Of a stretch of DNA of 64,000 nt, positions 22,916 through 36,537 are shown piece after piece. The DNA is from Charina bottae (Eukaryota > Chordata > Lepidosauria > Squamata > Charinaidae). The position numbers and the translations under genes are program-made. The stretch spans positions 59,489,501 through 59,553,500 of the forward strand of contig JALMGJ010000001.1 of assembly GCA_023362775.1 (NCBI GenBank). The letters are read 5' to 3'. Below the pieces are notes generated by a model, which did not search any database, was not told the origin of the DNA, and worked only from the letters and a program-made list of their open reading frames with translations. Each line of letters begins with the position of its first letter. Within the stretch, counting starts at the first letter, position 1.

Positions 22916-24936
22916 TATCTTATACTGAACTGTTCAAGAGAATGCATTGTGTAGGCACTCTGTGACAGTCCCTGTGCCAATCTAATAATTGTATCCAGAT
23001 AATTTGCAATTTTGCTTTGAACATTAGTGGTACTGGAGAGGACAGTGATGCTAATTACAGATCATTCCATGGCTAAGGCAGTCCAGCAAATGCACTTGCT
23101 GCACATAAGCAAAAACTACACACACCTGCGAGTATGTTGGCGGCACTTGCTCACATAAGTGAATTTAAGTCAACTTAGATTCAATAGTAGCCCAGCTCTA
23201 GGAAGATCTTCCATTGTAAAGGAATACTTAAGCTGATGCTCAAAGATAGAAAATGCTAACATGGTGCCACAACTTCTGATGCAAACTAGCATAGCAAATT
23301 GTGCCATCACATATTGCACCAGCACACTGTTTGGGTCATTGCTACTATTCTGGCAACAAATCAGACAAAGACAAAATAATGCAATGTGGTAGATGGTACC
23401 ATATAGAGTATCTAAAGTTCAGCCTTGTTCAGATTGATTAATTTACTGCTGTTCATTCTTCATAATGCTGGATCTCTGAGCCAATTCTTTCCTTGTACCC
23501 ACTTCTAAGTTTACAGTAACACTGTAGTCTCTAAGTTAGCTTTTTGTTCAGTGTCAATTTGCAAACTCTGAAATATGTATTACTTTGTGACTATATTAGC
23601 AATTATTGAATGATTGATTGATTATGTGCCATGAAATTATTGTCAACTCTTACCGACCACATAGATAGATTTCCTCCATGACAATCTGTCCTTAACCATT
23701 ATTATTAGCAGTTAAGTCCTTCAGTATTGGTCAAGGCATGAGAGTGAAATCCAATAATTATTTTCTTTCAGACTTCTTAAGGAAGGCAGCATCCAACATG
23801 CAAGAATGTGGAAAAGCATTTAGATATCATTTTGCTAAAAGAATTACAAGGAGCCTCTTGCCCCCCACACACATATACACAGGCTGTGTTGACATGAAAG
23901 AATAGCTGACCGTTAGTCTGAATAAACTATTACATAACAGCTAAGTTATAATAAAAACCCTGATTCCAAATCAAATAAGACTCCCAGACTGCTCTCAGTG
24001 AGTCACCAACAGCTTTATAAACATACAAAATACTTGACAAGGAAGTCTCTGATAATTTTTTAGCAATTATGTCTGTGAATTGTTCCTTGCTGACATCACT
24101 GTTTGAAATTTCCCATAAGCTTGTGTTCCCTCTTCACGTCTGTTCATTAATCACTAGAACTTGGGATATTTATTTCCCTACCAAAATGTTTTTTTTAAAA
24201 AAAATCAGAGAGTTTTCAGGACTTCAAAGTCAGTTGATGTGTGAAATTTGTAATTATCTAAGGCCTAGGAAAATGTTCTCCCGGCTTCATTAGAGGGAGT
24301 GGTATTTTGTTCTTGTAAATAAGTTCCAGCTAGTTAGGGTAGCTCTATTGCTATGATTTGCAAACTTTCTAATGTGCAATCATTTCTTATTTGTTCTCTT
24401 GGATGCTCTGTACTGCAAAAGGTTCTAGGCAGACCTGGCACAAAAGAGGACAACTGTGGTTTACAGGTTGGCCCTTGTGGGACATGCTCAGAAGTGTTTG
24501 TATTCTTCTCACTATCTATTTAAAGCAGCCCAACATCTGCAGCACCTGCAAGACCACCATATTGGTTTGTGCTCTTTCTTGGGGCACAGATTTTACTGAT
24601 ACTCTACTGGTATGTTATGGGAAGAGAAGGAAGTAGAGAAATAGCTCTAGCATCTACCATAGCTACCAAGTGGGTAGCAGGCAAAGAGATGGCTGATATG
24701 TTTGCAGGCCCATAAAATCTTAGGTTGGGCTTCATTCTGATGATATATTCTAGGGTACGAGCTGTACTTGTTGGGCATCGGCAGCTTGCAGTATTCCTCT
24801 AAGAGTAAGCAAGAGATGGATGTAGAAGATAATGATCAGGACAAGCTGCCTGCCAGGAAACCTGCCTTCTCATGCTAATATTCTTGAGGAGTCTGATTAA
24901 TTCTGAATCCAGAAGTGGGTCTTTCTTAGACATAAT
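22916..24936. other. Non-coding stretch
   Basis: At 23614-23760 GATTATGTGCCATGAAATTA followed by CCGACCACATAGATAGATTT resembles a common reptile retroelement 3' end (possibly RTE-like), reverse oriented. Nothing else was recognised. Confidence 0.45.
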
Positions 24937-25572
24937 GGGCCATTTATTTATTTATTTAATTTATATGACCGCCCATCTCCCCACATGGGGAACTCTGGGC
25001 GGTTCACAATAAATAATTAAAATAGAATCTAAAAATATATAAAACAACAATAATACAATACAATAAATAATTATAAAATCCAGATGGACGAAGGCATTCA
25101 TTAATAGAAGGATGTTAAAATTAGGGAATTAGCCACCCCCATGAGGAGCTATCCCTTCCTCCTTCCCATGCCAGGCGGCAGAACCAGGTCTTCAGCTCTT
25201 TCCTAAAAGTCGGGAGGGAGGAAATCTGTCTCAACTCTGGGGGCAAGATGTTCCATAGAGTGGGCACTGTCACAGAGAAGGCCCGCCTCCTAGACCCCAT
25301 CAGATGGCATTCTCTAATTGATGGGGTTCGTAGCAGGCCCTCTCTGAATGACGGTCCCTCGGGTATTCTGGTCCCATGCCATGTAGGGCTTTAAAGGTGA
25401 TAACCAACACCTTGAATTGTACCCGGAAGCAAACCGGCACCCAATGCAGCTCGCGGAGCAACGGTGTTACATGTGCAGATCTTGGCGCACCCAAAACTGC
25501 CCGCGCGGCCGCATTCTGCACCAGCTGAAGCTTCCGGATAGTCTTCAAGGGTAGCCCCATGTAGAGCCATAA
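24937..25572 (-). mobile_element. L2 LINE 3' end, 5'-truncated
   Basis: In reverse: (ATTT)n tail, ACCGCCCATCTCCCCACATG and GGCGGTTCACAAT, then the C-terminal reverse transcriptase region (minus-strand frame 25300-25560 gives MGLPLKTIRKLQLVQNAAAR and LRELHWVPVCFRVQFKVLV). It is close to the 1-3 kb copy over the shared part and is truncated at about 25572. Confidence 0.85.
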
Positions 25573-26905
25573 TATTATTTAAATGAAGCAATGAATTTGC
25601 ATGTTTTTAATATGCTAATACCTGCCATGGTGAAACCTGAGCAGCTTTGCTGGGGGTTGGGGGGGAGGAACTACCACCTTTGCAGTGCCAAAAATACTTG
25701 CCCTTTAAATGCTGCTGTAGCTTCCCTTACACTGCATAAAGCATGTTCAAAGAGAACTTTTTGTCTGGAAAGAGAGAAAGAATTAAATGTCCCTCTCTCC
25801 ACCCTGTGTAATTCTGAAGCTGTTTAGGTCCCTTCTCCTTCCTGTTGAATTGCACCCATGTCAGTCATATCTAGTCTGGCCTTGACTTGACTTGCTCCCT
25901 CCAGTCCCAGCCATCTCAGGTTATATAATGCACAGACTTAAATAGGGACAGTCATTCAGCTTATATCCAGAAGTAACGTCCTTGATTAATACCCCCATCC
26001 CTTGGCCAATTCCAGTACTGAGAACAGGTTCTTGGGCTAAGTCCTTTTGCAGGCCTTGCTCCAATTAGTCTCTGGGAAAGCTAAGTGGAGCAAAAAACCC
26101 CCACCCAATTCCTGCATAATTTATCTCCCTTATCTTGGACAAGTGGCTCACATTTTGTAGTAACATATGATTAGGAAGCCAAAGGAGAGCTAGTGTCAAA
26201 TGGTAAGCTTCTTAATGTGCTCTGGCACAGCCAGTGTGAGTGAAGGAGAGATAAACACAAATATAGAAATACACATACATTGATCCAAGAAAGAAGTGGA
26301 GCAGAGGCAGAGGAAATGGCCTCATCACCAGGAATGCGGATTTGAAAGGCACGTGTGGTCCAGCCATTTCTTTAGAAACGTGCTGTGCCTGAAAACTAGG
26401 AAGTTGCTGAAATCAAATGGGGATTGAGTCACCAATCAACACACAACCTTAGGCAAGCCATTCAATGTTTGCTGAGCCCTGGTTAACCCTGGATTCAACT
26501 GGAAACCAGATGTTCCCTGAGCATTGAACCATCCCAAGTAAATAAGTTGTAAGAACATATGTCCTTTCAAAACATGCCATTTCTGGGGGCTGTTATGAAC
26601 AGCAGGCCAAACTGTGTGCATTTCATATATAGCTGCTGGCATCTAAATGCTCAGTGACGCATTAAGCTCAGCACAAGAGGGCTGGCCAAGTGTGATTTGA
26701 GCTACAATCCTAAACATGCTTGGTAGGAAGCATTATTAAACTCTGCAAAGTTTGGAATAAACACTCAGACAAGGGGGCAAGTGACCTTCCCCTTTAATAT
26801 GTAGAGAAAAGTGTCATGTAAATGAATGGATTGCAGCCATTGGCAATGCGCTGGGCAGCTTTGGAATTTCAGGTACAGTAATTTGGAAATTACTGTAATT
26901 GGAAG
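25573..26905. other. Non-coding stretch
   Basis: No gene or recognised element was seen; a G-rich run is near 25655. Confidence 0.6.
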
Positions 26906-27238
26906 TAGGGGTGTGGTGGCTCAGCGGGTAAGACACCAGGCTTGTCGATTGGAAGATCGCAAGTTCGGAGGTTCGAATCCCAAGCCCTGCGTGTGGAGTG
27001 AGCTCCCGCACTAGCTCCAGCTCTTGCCAACCTAGCAATTCGAAAGCATGCAAATGCAAGTAGATGAATAGGTACCACTTCGGTGGGTAGGTAACAGCAT
27101 TCCGCGTGCATCATGCCAGCCACATGATCGTGGAAGCGTCTTCGGACAATGCTGGCTCTTCGTCTAAGAAACAGATGAGAACCATCCCCTGGAGTCGGAC
27201 ACGACTGCACAAATGTGCGGGGGGAACCTTTACCTTAC
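26906..27238 (+). mobile_element. Sauria-type SINE, full length
   Basis: Head TGGTGGCTCAGCGGGTAAGA (A box) and GGAGGTTCGAATCCC (B box), conserved middle CAATTCGAAAGCATGCAAAT and AGGTACCACTTCGGTGGGTA, and tail GAGTCGGACACGACTGCACA, which mirrors the Bov-B 3' end. An imperfect flanking repeat (AATTGGAAGTA / AATTTGGAAATA) suggests the target duplication. Restricted to squamates as far as I know, so it also informs host identity. Confidence 0.8.
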
Positions 27239-27419
27239 TTAATTTGGAAATAGGGTTCCACTGAGGGCAGTGGGGTTTAATATCCAAGTAAATGCTCACA
27301 TTCCTGAATGTTGTGATGAAGGAAGTATGAACATGACTCTCAGCCATGGGGTAGCATCCCTTCTAACATGAGAAAGGCCCACTTAATTCTCTGCAAAGTA
27401 AAAAAGCCAGAATGTAGGG

Positions 27420-28445
27420 CATAGTGCCAAATAATTGGAAAAGGGCAAATATTGTTCCTATTTTCAAAGAGGACCTGGGTAATTACAGATAAGTCAAATT
27501 GACATTGATACTGGGCAACAAATTAATAAAGTGTCAATTTTTAAACATTGAGAAAAGAATATATTGCTTGACAGGAATCTGTGTGCATGTGAAATGTCCT
27601 ATCCTACCATCAGATATATACTGAGCTGGTGGAACCATCATATCCAATCACTGTAAAGCAATGGCTTTGCATCAAGCTGGACGGATGTGTTAAGCACAGT
27701 ACAGCAAGACTCTATTTGACATGCTTTTGTTCAACATATTTTTGAATGACTTGGATGAGAGGTTAGAAAATATGATTTTCAACTTTGCAGAAAACACAAA
27801 GGTGGGAGGATAACAAACACAGAACAGGATCAAGCATCAGGAGGAACTTGGTAAGCTGGAACATTGGGCAAAACCCAGCAAGATGAATGTCTACAGAGAC
27901 AAATGCAACGCTATACATTTGGGTAGGAAAAATCAAAGACATGAGCGTAGGATAGTGAGGGGGACAATACTAAGTCAGCAGTACATGTAAAAAGAATCTA
28001 GGTGTCTTGGTGGATCACAAGCTGAACGTAAGTCAACCGTGTGATGCAAAAGCAAATGCAGCCCTAGGCTGCTTCAATAAAAGTACAGATCAAGAGAAAC
28101 CATCATTTTTCTCTATTCTGCATTGACTAGACTGCATCTACATTATTGCATCAAGTTCTGCATTTTAGGAAGAACATTGACAAACTGGAGCATGTCCAGA
28201 GGAGAGCAAAAAAGATGATAAGGGGCCTGGTTACAAGGAATGGTTGGAGGCAATGTGTATCTTCAACCTGGAGAAGATAAGATTGCAGAGAAACATGATA
28301 GCTTGCTTACTTATTTATTTATTGGCTGCCTGACTCCCAATGACTCTGGCAGAAGATGGGGCAGAATTGTTCAGAATTATTTCAGAAGACAGGACCAGAA
28401 ATAATGGATTTAAATTACAGGGAAGTAAATTTCAGCTGTTTCAAT
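27420..28445 (+). mobile_element. CR1 LINE fragment (decayed)
   Basis: Recognised from characteristic CR1 stretches: ATTTTTGAATGACTTGGATG near 27740, GGTGTCTTGGTGGATCACAA near 28000, ACATTGACAAACTGGAGCAT near 28175, CCAGAGGAGAGCAAAAAAGA near 28197 and AATGGATTTAAATTACAGGG near 28403. It corresponds to the C-terminal reverse transcriptase part. Stops and indels are frequent. A short unrelated TTATTTATTTATTGGCTGCC stretch interrupts it near 28310-28365. Confidence 0.8.
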
Positions 28446-31400
28446 GTTTCAGGTTATGGGCAGTATCTTGAAGGGCTATAGATGTGTTGCTGTCTGTTAC
28501 TGCTGTATTGCCAATGTCTGTAATAAAGAATTACAAAGAGGCAGAACACTTTTTTTCCTTCAGAATAAAACCATTACAATGGCAGACTATGCTTCTATGC
28601 CAAACATAGGAAAAAATTATTGTTCTACATAAGATTGCTCCTCTTCAGCCCCCAGCCAGACATTCAGAACTTTGAATGAACTGAACCATATTTCTAGGGG
28701 GGAAAAACTCATGCTCAGTTTAGAATGAAAAATAAGATTCCGCATACATTCCCTGGGTTCCATGTAATATAAATCTGCTTTTAGTCCGAAGTCCTGGACC
28801 CTAATCTCAGTTTTAAAAGAGCTAAGTAAACATGCTCAAAGAGCTAAATAAAGGTCCTTGGATCATGAGTGAGCTTTAAGGAAAAAGGAATTCTGTAGCC
28901 CCCACAGTGCCTCTGCAGAAGCCCTTGGAAGTTTTCTAAATTAATCAGTAGCACAAACATAGACTTCGCTAGCAATCCCTTTAACTTTATTATTCTCCTA
29001 GATCACAGTGATCAAAGAAAGAAGTCTTCCAAATACCTTGATCTTGAAGGCAAACCATAAAAGTGAACATAATTGTTTTGGGAACTGCTTCATACAAATG
29101 GACTGTTGTATGGCTGTATTTTCAAGTGCCTACCATGCAGAACATCAAAACCAAGGCTTAGCTTGAGAATTAAGCAATGGCTGTTCAGTTTTTCAGACAG
29201 AAAACTCATTAGACATGTTTCTGACTAAATAACTTAGCATGTGCATGACTTACTGTAGATACCTGGAATGGCAGTACTCAAAACAGTTGAAAGCTGTTTC
29301 ATAGATGTCTACTTGCCTTCAGAAAGTAGCTACATAATTTTCTTTAACAGGGGATTTAGCCCAGAAAAAGAACCTAATTGATGCAGAAAATTTCAGGATA
29401 AGGGACTAGAATGTTAGACTTACATTGTAAGAGAGACATTGAAAAAAAATGTTGAAAAACCAAGGAAACAAACAAGACCTGAAATGAAAAAGGTTTATTT
29501 TTACAGTTATGAAAATTGTTGCAATAGAAATAGATACTGAGCATTTTGCATGCTACATACAGATAAAAAGGATTTTTATAGCATTTTGTTTCTTAGGCTG
29601 CCTCAAGACAGTTGAGCCCCAGTGTTACATATCAAAAAATTATAATGCAGCTATTCTATCATTCCTTCAGTGGATTTTCTGCAGTAAGAGAATTATGAAA
29701 AACAATGGGAAAAATTAGAAAAATTGCACTTAGATAATGGCATCAAGACTATGAGCCTTGATAGAATGGCATCAATTCTATGAACAAGGCAGGACAATTG
29801 TGTAGCCAAGGCCTCATTTGGAAACACCCTAACTCAATAGGTGTAGGATTTAATGTTTCATTCACAATGCAATTCTATGCATATTTACTCAGAAATAAGT
29901 ATCTCCATTCTTTCATTTTCTTTGCCTGTTAATTTTTATTAAAAAGCATCCATTCATCCTCTTCTATTCATGTAGAGTGTTTTGAAAAAAACATTCTCAA
30001 TTTAAAATTCATGGGGTCTTTCACAAAGATCTGATACATGTGTTTATCTATGGCAGAGCCTCATTTTTGAAAGACTCTTTTGTCTTTCATCCTGTCCCCA
30101 TCAAAACTTAAGACACAAAGATGTTTCAATAGGCCCCAATTGCCCCAAATAGCTCTTCCTAAACTGGAGTGTACTTTTCTAGGACTTGTGATCCCAACAT
30201 ATTTAAAAGGCACCATGTTAAGTAAGAGTGGTCTAATTAGTCCTTAGCATGCCCTCGGATGAACTTTGCCATTGGTTCCAGGAGCACAGAAACACGCTCC
30301 TAATAGATTACAACTATTCTTTGGAGAAGAACTTGAAATTACAGTATAATGTTGGCTTTGATTATACTGGAATTTTTATGACAATGATGAGTGAAAGGCC
30401 CATTTCCACAGCAGCTAAGGTCAGCTCTGGCTGATGACTCACTTGTACCATCAATCTACACAAATAGCATGTGCTCAGATTATCATCTGGTAGAACCATC
30501 CGCATCACAAGGTTCCACATTTCCTCTTATCCAGCATACGTACATCCACTGCAAACCACAGGGAAAACCTTAGCAAGTTTCCGTAAGAAACTTTAGAGAA
30601 AGAACAACACAGTTTTCATCCCGGGGAGAGAAAAAGCAAGGAAAATTGTAACTCCCCCCTCCTTTCCTTCTCAAGATAAGTTTGAAAGAAGTATTGAATG
30701 GTGTTAACTGCCTCTCCTGGTAAACATCCTTTGCTGTGAAGAAAGTCTGTTTCATGGAGAATCATAGAGAACAATGCTCTAGCAAATTGGGAGGGCCCAA
30801 GTGCCCATGTCTTGTGGTGATTCTTCTGAGGTTCTAAACCAGGACAATGCCACAGCAAACTGTGAGGATGCCAAAATAACAAAACACTTGCCATGACGTA
30901 CTCACACAAATTGTGCAATTACATACTTGTGTCAGGATGTCTGATGCAAGAATATAAATTATGACATTTGCACAATTAGGCCAACAGCGTATGTTGTCTT
31001 TCGCCTTTCCACATGGCAGGCTGGGTAGATCAGGATTATTGGCAAGAAATTCTGCCTGAATTCAAAAGAATTCTTGAAAATGGAAAAAGAGGAAGGCCTT
31101 TAAGACTCTAAGAGCCCCAAGTCCAGAATGCTCATTTAAGCTTCTGCCTCTCCTTTCTTCTCAGTTCTTGGTATTTTATTTTTCTCCATTGTAGTCAGTG
31201 GGCGAGTAGGTCAGATTATGTGAGAAACCCATAGCAGCAAAGTAATTCTTGGGGTGAACATTTAACCAGCTAGTTTTACCATCCTGAATGATATATCATT
31301 CCATCTATTTTTTTTTCCCAATACTGAATCATACTTTGGATGGATCCCCGTTCATTTCCCCCCTAAACAGTCATGACATAGAAAAAATGTTTCTTTTTTT

Positions 31401-31864
31401 TAAACAGGCAACTGGTAATGTCAACTTTGTGCTCACTATTGGTATTGGCCTTTAAAGCCCTAGCCCGAGCCCATATGGAATTATTGGAGCTGAAGTTTAA
31501 CAGATATAGAGGTCATCAGGTTGGGAAAATTTGTGTTACACAAACCAACAGCATGCCTCAAAATCCAGTAGGTGACTCTTCAGCCAAAAGCATCATTGAG
31601 CAAAAGATGCCAGTGTTGTCTTTGAAGGAATAGCAATCAGAACAAAGCATTCTAGCTATAAGTCTTCTCTGAGATAATGACAGATATTTCATCTTTCATT
31701 AGCACTTCAATTAGGCTTTGATCATGAGAAATGAACCTTTTGAAAGTGGCCAGAAACGTAGCATATGATCCAAACAATATTTTAACATTAGAAGATTACA
31801 GACTGTTTTTGCTTTAATAGGACCGTTCATAAAACATTTTTACTGGATACCATTGGACAGGGCT
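28446..31864. other. Non-coding stretch without recognised features
   Basis: About 3.4 kb of AT-rich DNA. Frames do not exceed 100 codons and carry no domain. This is the longest stretch in the 3' flank of TGFB2 in which I recognise no repeat, so it could be old unique sequence or contain conserved non-coding elements that cannot be judged from one genome. Confidence 0.5.
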
Positions 31865-32232
31865 GTGCTCCAAAAAGGAGACGGGCCTTCTCTGTAGTGG
31901 AACCTACATTATGGAACACCTTGCCCCCAGGGTTGAGACGGATCCCCTCCCTCCCGACCTTTAGGAAAGAACTGAAGACCTGGGTCTGCCGCCTGGCATG
32001 GGAAGGAGGAAACGACAGTTCCTCATGGGGGTGGTTAATCCCTTAATTCTATCATGTCCTTCCGTTTACCAATGCTATTCTCCATCTGGATTTCATAAAT
32101 ATTTATTATTGATTGTATAAACTGGTGTTTTATATTTTATATATTTTAAAATCTGTTTTATTGTACACCGCCCAGAGTTCCCCGTTGGGGGAGATGGGTG
32201 GTTATATAAATTAAATAAATAAATAAATAAAC
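31865..32232 (+). mobile_element. L2 LINE 3' end with (AAAT)n tail
   Basis: It begins in the ORF2 C-terminus (GACGGGCCTTCTCTGTAGTG, then a frame reading PTFRKELKTWV near 31960), followed by the 3' UTR and the terminal TGTACACCGCCCAGAGTTCC ... GGGAGATGGGTGG motif. It keeps arginine where the 1-3 kb copy has its TGA. Confidence 0.85.
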
Positions 32233-32266
32233 AAATAAACAAACAAACAAACAAACAAACAAACAC
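32233..32266. repeat. (AAAC)n run after the L2 tail
   Basis: CAAA tetramers continue directly from the L2 AAAT tail. Confidence 0.9.
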
Positions 32267-32589
32267 AATACAGGTCAGCGTGCAGAGGACAGGGAAGGAG
32301 ATAGAGTGTAGAAAGGGTAGCAATGTTGAGAATTAGTTCTTTGCTTACTTTCCTCTTCATTTCCTTTTTCTGTTGTCTGTTGCTCTAGACGAAGCCTCTC
32401 CCTCTGAAGCATTCTAAAAATGCACGTCTTTGCATCAGTGGCCGGTGGCAACATCAATGTGGCCTTGGGGAGCCATATACCCTTGAGCCAGCACTGGTCT
32501 GTTGGGTTGTAGGTCTGCAGGCAGGGACTCTTCCACTTAAAAAAAAAATTGGAACACCTAAAAAGTGATTAAAAATTAAATTTAAAGAT

Positions 32590-32765
32590 ACTGTCATCTG
32601 GATTTTATTATATCTATTATATTCACGAATTGTTATTTTAATGTTTATTTAACTTTATTTATATTTGTAGTATAGTTAATTATGTTTGACTGTAAACCGC
32701 CCAGAGTCCCTCTCGGGGGAGTTGGGCGGTGATAAATCAAATAAATCAATAAATCAATAAAAATT
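32590..32765 (+). mobile_element. L2 LINE 3' tail, second subfamily
   Basis: TGACTGTAAACCGCCCAGAG, TCCCTCTCGGGGGAGTTGGG and CGGTGATAAATC, followed by (AAATC)n-like repeats. Only the last 170 bp or so remain. It is diverged from the 32.1 kb copy, so it is a separate insertion. Confidence 0.7.
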
Positions 32766-35735
32766 TAGAATTGACGAGGCTTTTAATAAAGCAAAGCCCT
32801 TCCTATCATCACAGGTCTGAAGGGTTATTCTTACATTGGATGGTACTCTCTAAGGCTACAGCTTATTCTCCAGCCTTGGAAGGAGAAAATGGATCAAAGT
32901 TATGCACCCCCAGGGGTCATAGCACTGTAGTCTGTATGACAGCTACTTGCTATTTTATCCACAATTTCGGTAACCAATCAGTATTATTTTTATTGTTTTT
33001 TTGGTATTGGCTATTTTCTTTTCTTAATTTACTACCCTATTTTGGACTGCATACCCAGAACATTGGTTTAAAAATGCCCTAAATAAATGGAGCTGTGGTA
33101 GCAATTTTACAGATGTGAGAAGGTATGCCACTGAGTCAATAGCAAACCTGTGGCGAACTCTCATACAATCTTTGCTCCTAGTCACAATTCTACACATTTG
33201 TACCACAACTATACACATCAGAGGAAAGTTTCTCAAGTGGAGGGTGTGAGGACTCTCTGTGGTTGTCCTCTGCCCTCATTTCCCACAAGACATTTTACTA
33301 CAAGCTTAACTTCATGACTATATGAAATCATTCAAAAATTACTGGTTTTACTAATGCAGATGAAAGGCAGAGAGAAATGCAATGTGTACATCTCCCCAGA
33401 TTGTTTTGTGAAGAATTATCCAATAATATCCCCAACCCCAACCAAGAAATAAACAACGAACGAGCCACGATACTGCCCGAGAGTCAAGCTCTTACGGTGG
33501 TGCCCAAACCAATTTGTAACTCCATCCCCCTTGCATCTGTCAAGTTTGGTTCATAACATAGCAGCCTCTCTATGAAATGGTCTATTCCCACAGAGAATTT
33601 CATTACAGAATGATGCTCCATGCGAATAGTAATTTTGTTTTATTTGCCTTGCGCATATGGGAATATTTATCTTCAAAGTTTTTTCCTCTGGCTCAGAGGC
33701 TGCTTTGTAAAACAGATGGTCTTGTGTGGCCTAATTGTACGATGATTTGTTGTGTGATTCAGTAGCATTGTTTATTTATACAGTGGTTTGATGGAATTTG
33801 TACACTGCATAATATTGTTCCACAATGCTTTCCTTCAGGAACACGTCCCATTTCGCGGCTGCAGTTGTAATTAGAGGGGGTTCGGAAGACCCTTTGATCT
33901 CAGTTCACTTGCTGTTCTGAACCAGCAAGATTAAAGAAGATGAGTCCTTGCTGAAGCCAGCCTTGGCTGCTGGATTTGGATATTTAGAGAGTATGTTTAT
34001 TACCCCTGTCATGTCAGTGAAATCACTGCTATCTGCTATTAGATGTTGCTCCAATATTCAGTTCTGGAGTACCGTACTAGTAAAAGCCTCCTTATAGTGG
34101 AAGGGCCATCACACATGATAGGCATTTCAGGGACCAACCAGAATATCTAGGATTAATCAGTATTGATAGTTGCAGTAACATTCAGCAAAAATCTACGACA
34201 GAATCCAGCCATAAGCATCCTGGTCATTTCATACGGAATGCTAACTTTCTTCTACTGAAACAAACAAACAAACAAACAAACAAACTATCTCTTTTTTCAT
34301 CTTCATTTCATACAGCTTCATTGCTAGTATTTCCTTCACTGTACCATTAGTATACATTTCGTTCTTTCATAATCAGACATATTATCCAGAAAGCTTATTC
34401 CTGGATGAATTCTAAAATCCTTCTGGTAAGGAATCTCTCCAACTTTGCCAACTGGGAACATAGTTTGATCATTTTTTCAAAGGGAACCCTATTAAAAAAA
34501 ACAACTTATATTGCTCTGGGATTGGATGCCAGAATTCTAAATTTATTTGCCTTTTGTCATCAAATATTCCTTCCACTAAGGGCTAAGGATTTCTGAAGAC
34601 CTGGCTTCAAATTAGTAATATTCTACATTTTTTTTTTCTTTTCATCAAAAGTATATCTTTTGGGATATATCTAAGCTCAGTTTGGGCTCCAAGTCTTCCT
34701 AAACATATTCAAATCATATTTAAGATAACAGATGACTGAGCAGAATAACCAAGTATCAGACTTCTATATCCATTTCAGTCTTCAGTACATTCATTTTCCT
34801 AAATGTGAAATGTAATGTTTCTGTCATTAATCACATTTAATTACATTACTGTTGGATTAGTGACAAATGGATTGCTCTAACATCCAAACATTGGCATGTG
34901 CCAAAAGCCAACATTACATTTTCAGTTAACAGACTGGATGGAGCATATAGAGGAATAACATGTTGTCTCAGAAAAGGACCAAGCCAAAATGAATGTTTTA
35001 CCAAAGAAGTTTATTGCTAATATCCATTTAAAATAACTAAATGGCTGCTTTGCTTTGGGCACAGCATCAACGTTAGTTGGATAGTTGCATAATAGTTAAC
35101 CTTCCCTATTACGTTTCTACTTCACCAATGAATTAGTTCTTACTACACCTTTTTTACAGCTTCCCCCAACTTGATGGCCACCAAAGTGTATGACCACATT
35201 CCAGCAAGATAGTCCAGCACAACGTAATTTAGGTTTGGGAAGGCTGTAGTTTGTATCTATTGTTGTAAAACTAGACCATGGAGGGCTCCCAACTTTAAGT
35301 CAAGTAGCAACCTAATAGAACACCTGCAGTCCTAAATATTTCTACCACTTTTCTTATATTTTGCCACTAGGAAGCTAAATTGTCATTCAGACCTAGAAAT
35401 GTGATTGTAAGCTTTTCAGGAGTTTTGCCAGGCTTCAGCTAACTCTTGCTATAGATCTGTCACTCATGAGTGCAAGGTAAGTATCTTTCTGTTTCCCAAT
35501 TTTCTTGGCTGTCTGCACAGCAAGTTCAGTTTCAACTTTACCTTGTAATTAGTGAGTGTTGTAAGAAACATGTTCAAAATTATATTCAGCTGGAACTCCT
35601 TGAACTCTGCTACTATGAACTGAGCATCGTCCAAGACAGACTTCCCAAACATTACAAAGAATGTAAATGTGCTATTTGGCCAATCTATAATATGATATCT
35701 ATCATCTATCAATCTCTATCTCCCTCTAACATCCA
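32766..35735. other. Non-coding stretch
   Basis: An (AAAC)n run at 34257-34285 is the only feature recognised. No gene or assignable transposon was seen over about 3 kb. Confidence 0.5.
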
Positions 35736-35741
35736 TCCATC

Positions 35742-35800
<59 letters not shown>

Positions 35801-35860
35801 ATCTATCTATCTATCATCTATCATCATCTACCTACCTACCTATCTAATCTATCTATCTCT
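35736..35860. repeat. (ATCT)n microsatellite
   Basis: A long, mostly pure ATCT tetranucleotide run with CATC and CTAC variants at the right end. The serine/isoleucine/tyrosine reading frame across it is an artefact. Confidence 0.95.
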
Positions 35861-35865
35861 ATTCA

Positions 35866-36135
35866 TTTAAAGACCTGGCTTTGCCGCCTCGCGTGGGATG
35901 GGAATGGGAACAGTTCCTCTTGGGGATGGCTGGTGCCATAGAGCCCTTTTAAAGAGAACATCTATCGCCTATTGGATTTTTATATTTAATTTATTAGTTT
36001 TGAAATGTATTTTAAATTGTAGGTATTTTTAAAGATTTTAAATTGTTGTATTGTGAACCGCCCAGAGTCCCCCTTGGGGGAGATGGTGCGGTAATAAAAG
36101 TTGACATATAAATAAATAAAAAAAAAAAAAAATTT
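35866..36135 (+). mobile_element. L2 LINE 3' end
   Basis: AAAGACCTGGCTTTGCCGCC (ORF2 C-terminus), then TTGTGAACCGCCCAGAGTCC and CCCTTGGGGGAGATGG, ending in an A-rich tail. Its left end abuts the ATCT array. Confidence 0.8.
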
Positions 36136-36229
36136 GAATTTTTGTTGAGTGGATTGGGTATCCATAATTTTATGCATGTTTATGCACCTTTTAAAATAAT
36201 GCTGTTCCCTCTGTTCATGAATAGCAACT

Positions 36230-36537
36230 CTTCTTCTCTCTGTTCTTAAAATGATTATCTGCTTTGGGCAGAACTAGGAATGAGAAACATCAGGATCCCC
36301 CTCAGATACTGCACCACCACTCTGTCCATGGAGGCATGTCAGGTAGCAGCAGGACTATCTCTCTCCAATTGTTTCTGCCCATATCATAAGATCTGGCAGG
36401 GTCATCATGCTTTGGATCCTCTCACTGAAGGAATGTCATCTCATGGAACCCCAGAACCGTGACTTCTCTGTCATCACTCCTGCACTCTGCAACAGCATTA
36501 CCCCAAAGTCCATGTGGCCCTAGTTCTGGAGTCCTTT
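36230..36537 (+). mobile_element. L2 LINE fragment, left of the Bov-B insertion
   Basis: The C-terminal L2 coding region is seen in TTCTCTGTCATCACTCCTGC and ACTCTGCAACAGCATTACCC (SVIAPALWNS-like). It continues on the other side of the Bov-B insertion at 36947. Confidence 0.6.

Noticed and set aside
26906..27000. tRNA gene
   Set aside because: A and B boxes are present, but the flanking body and tail show it is the head of a Sauria-type SINE; no cloverleaf is kept.
28446..31864. Host gene exons in the TGFB2 3' flank
   Set aside because: No splice-bounded conserved segment was recognised; all frames are short and overlap on both strands.
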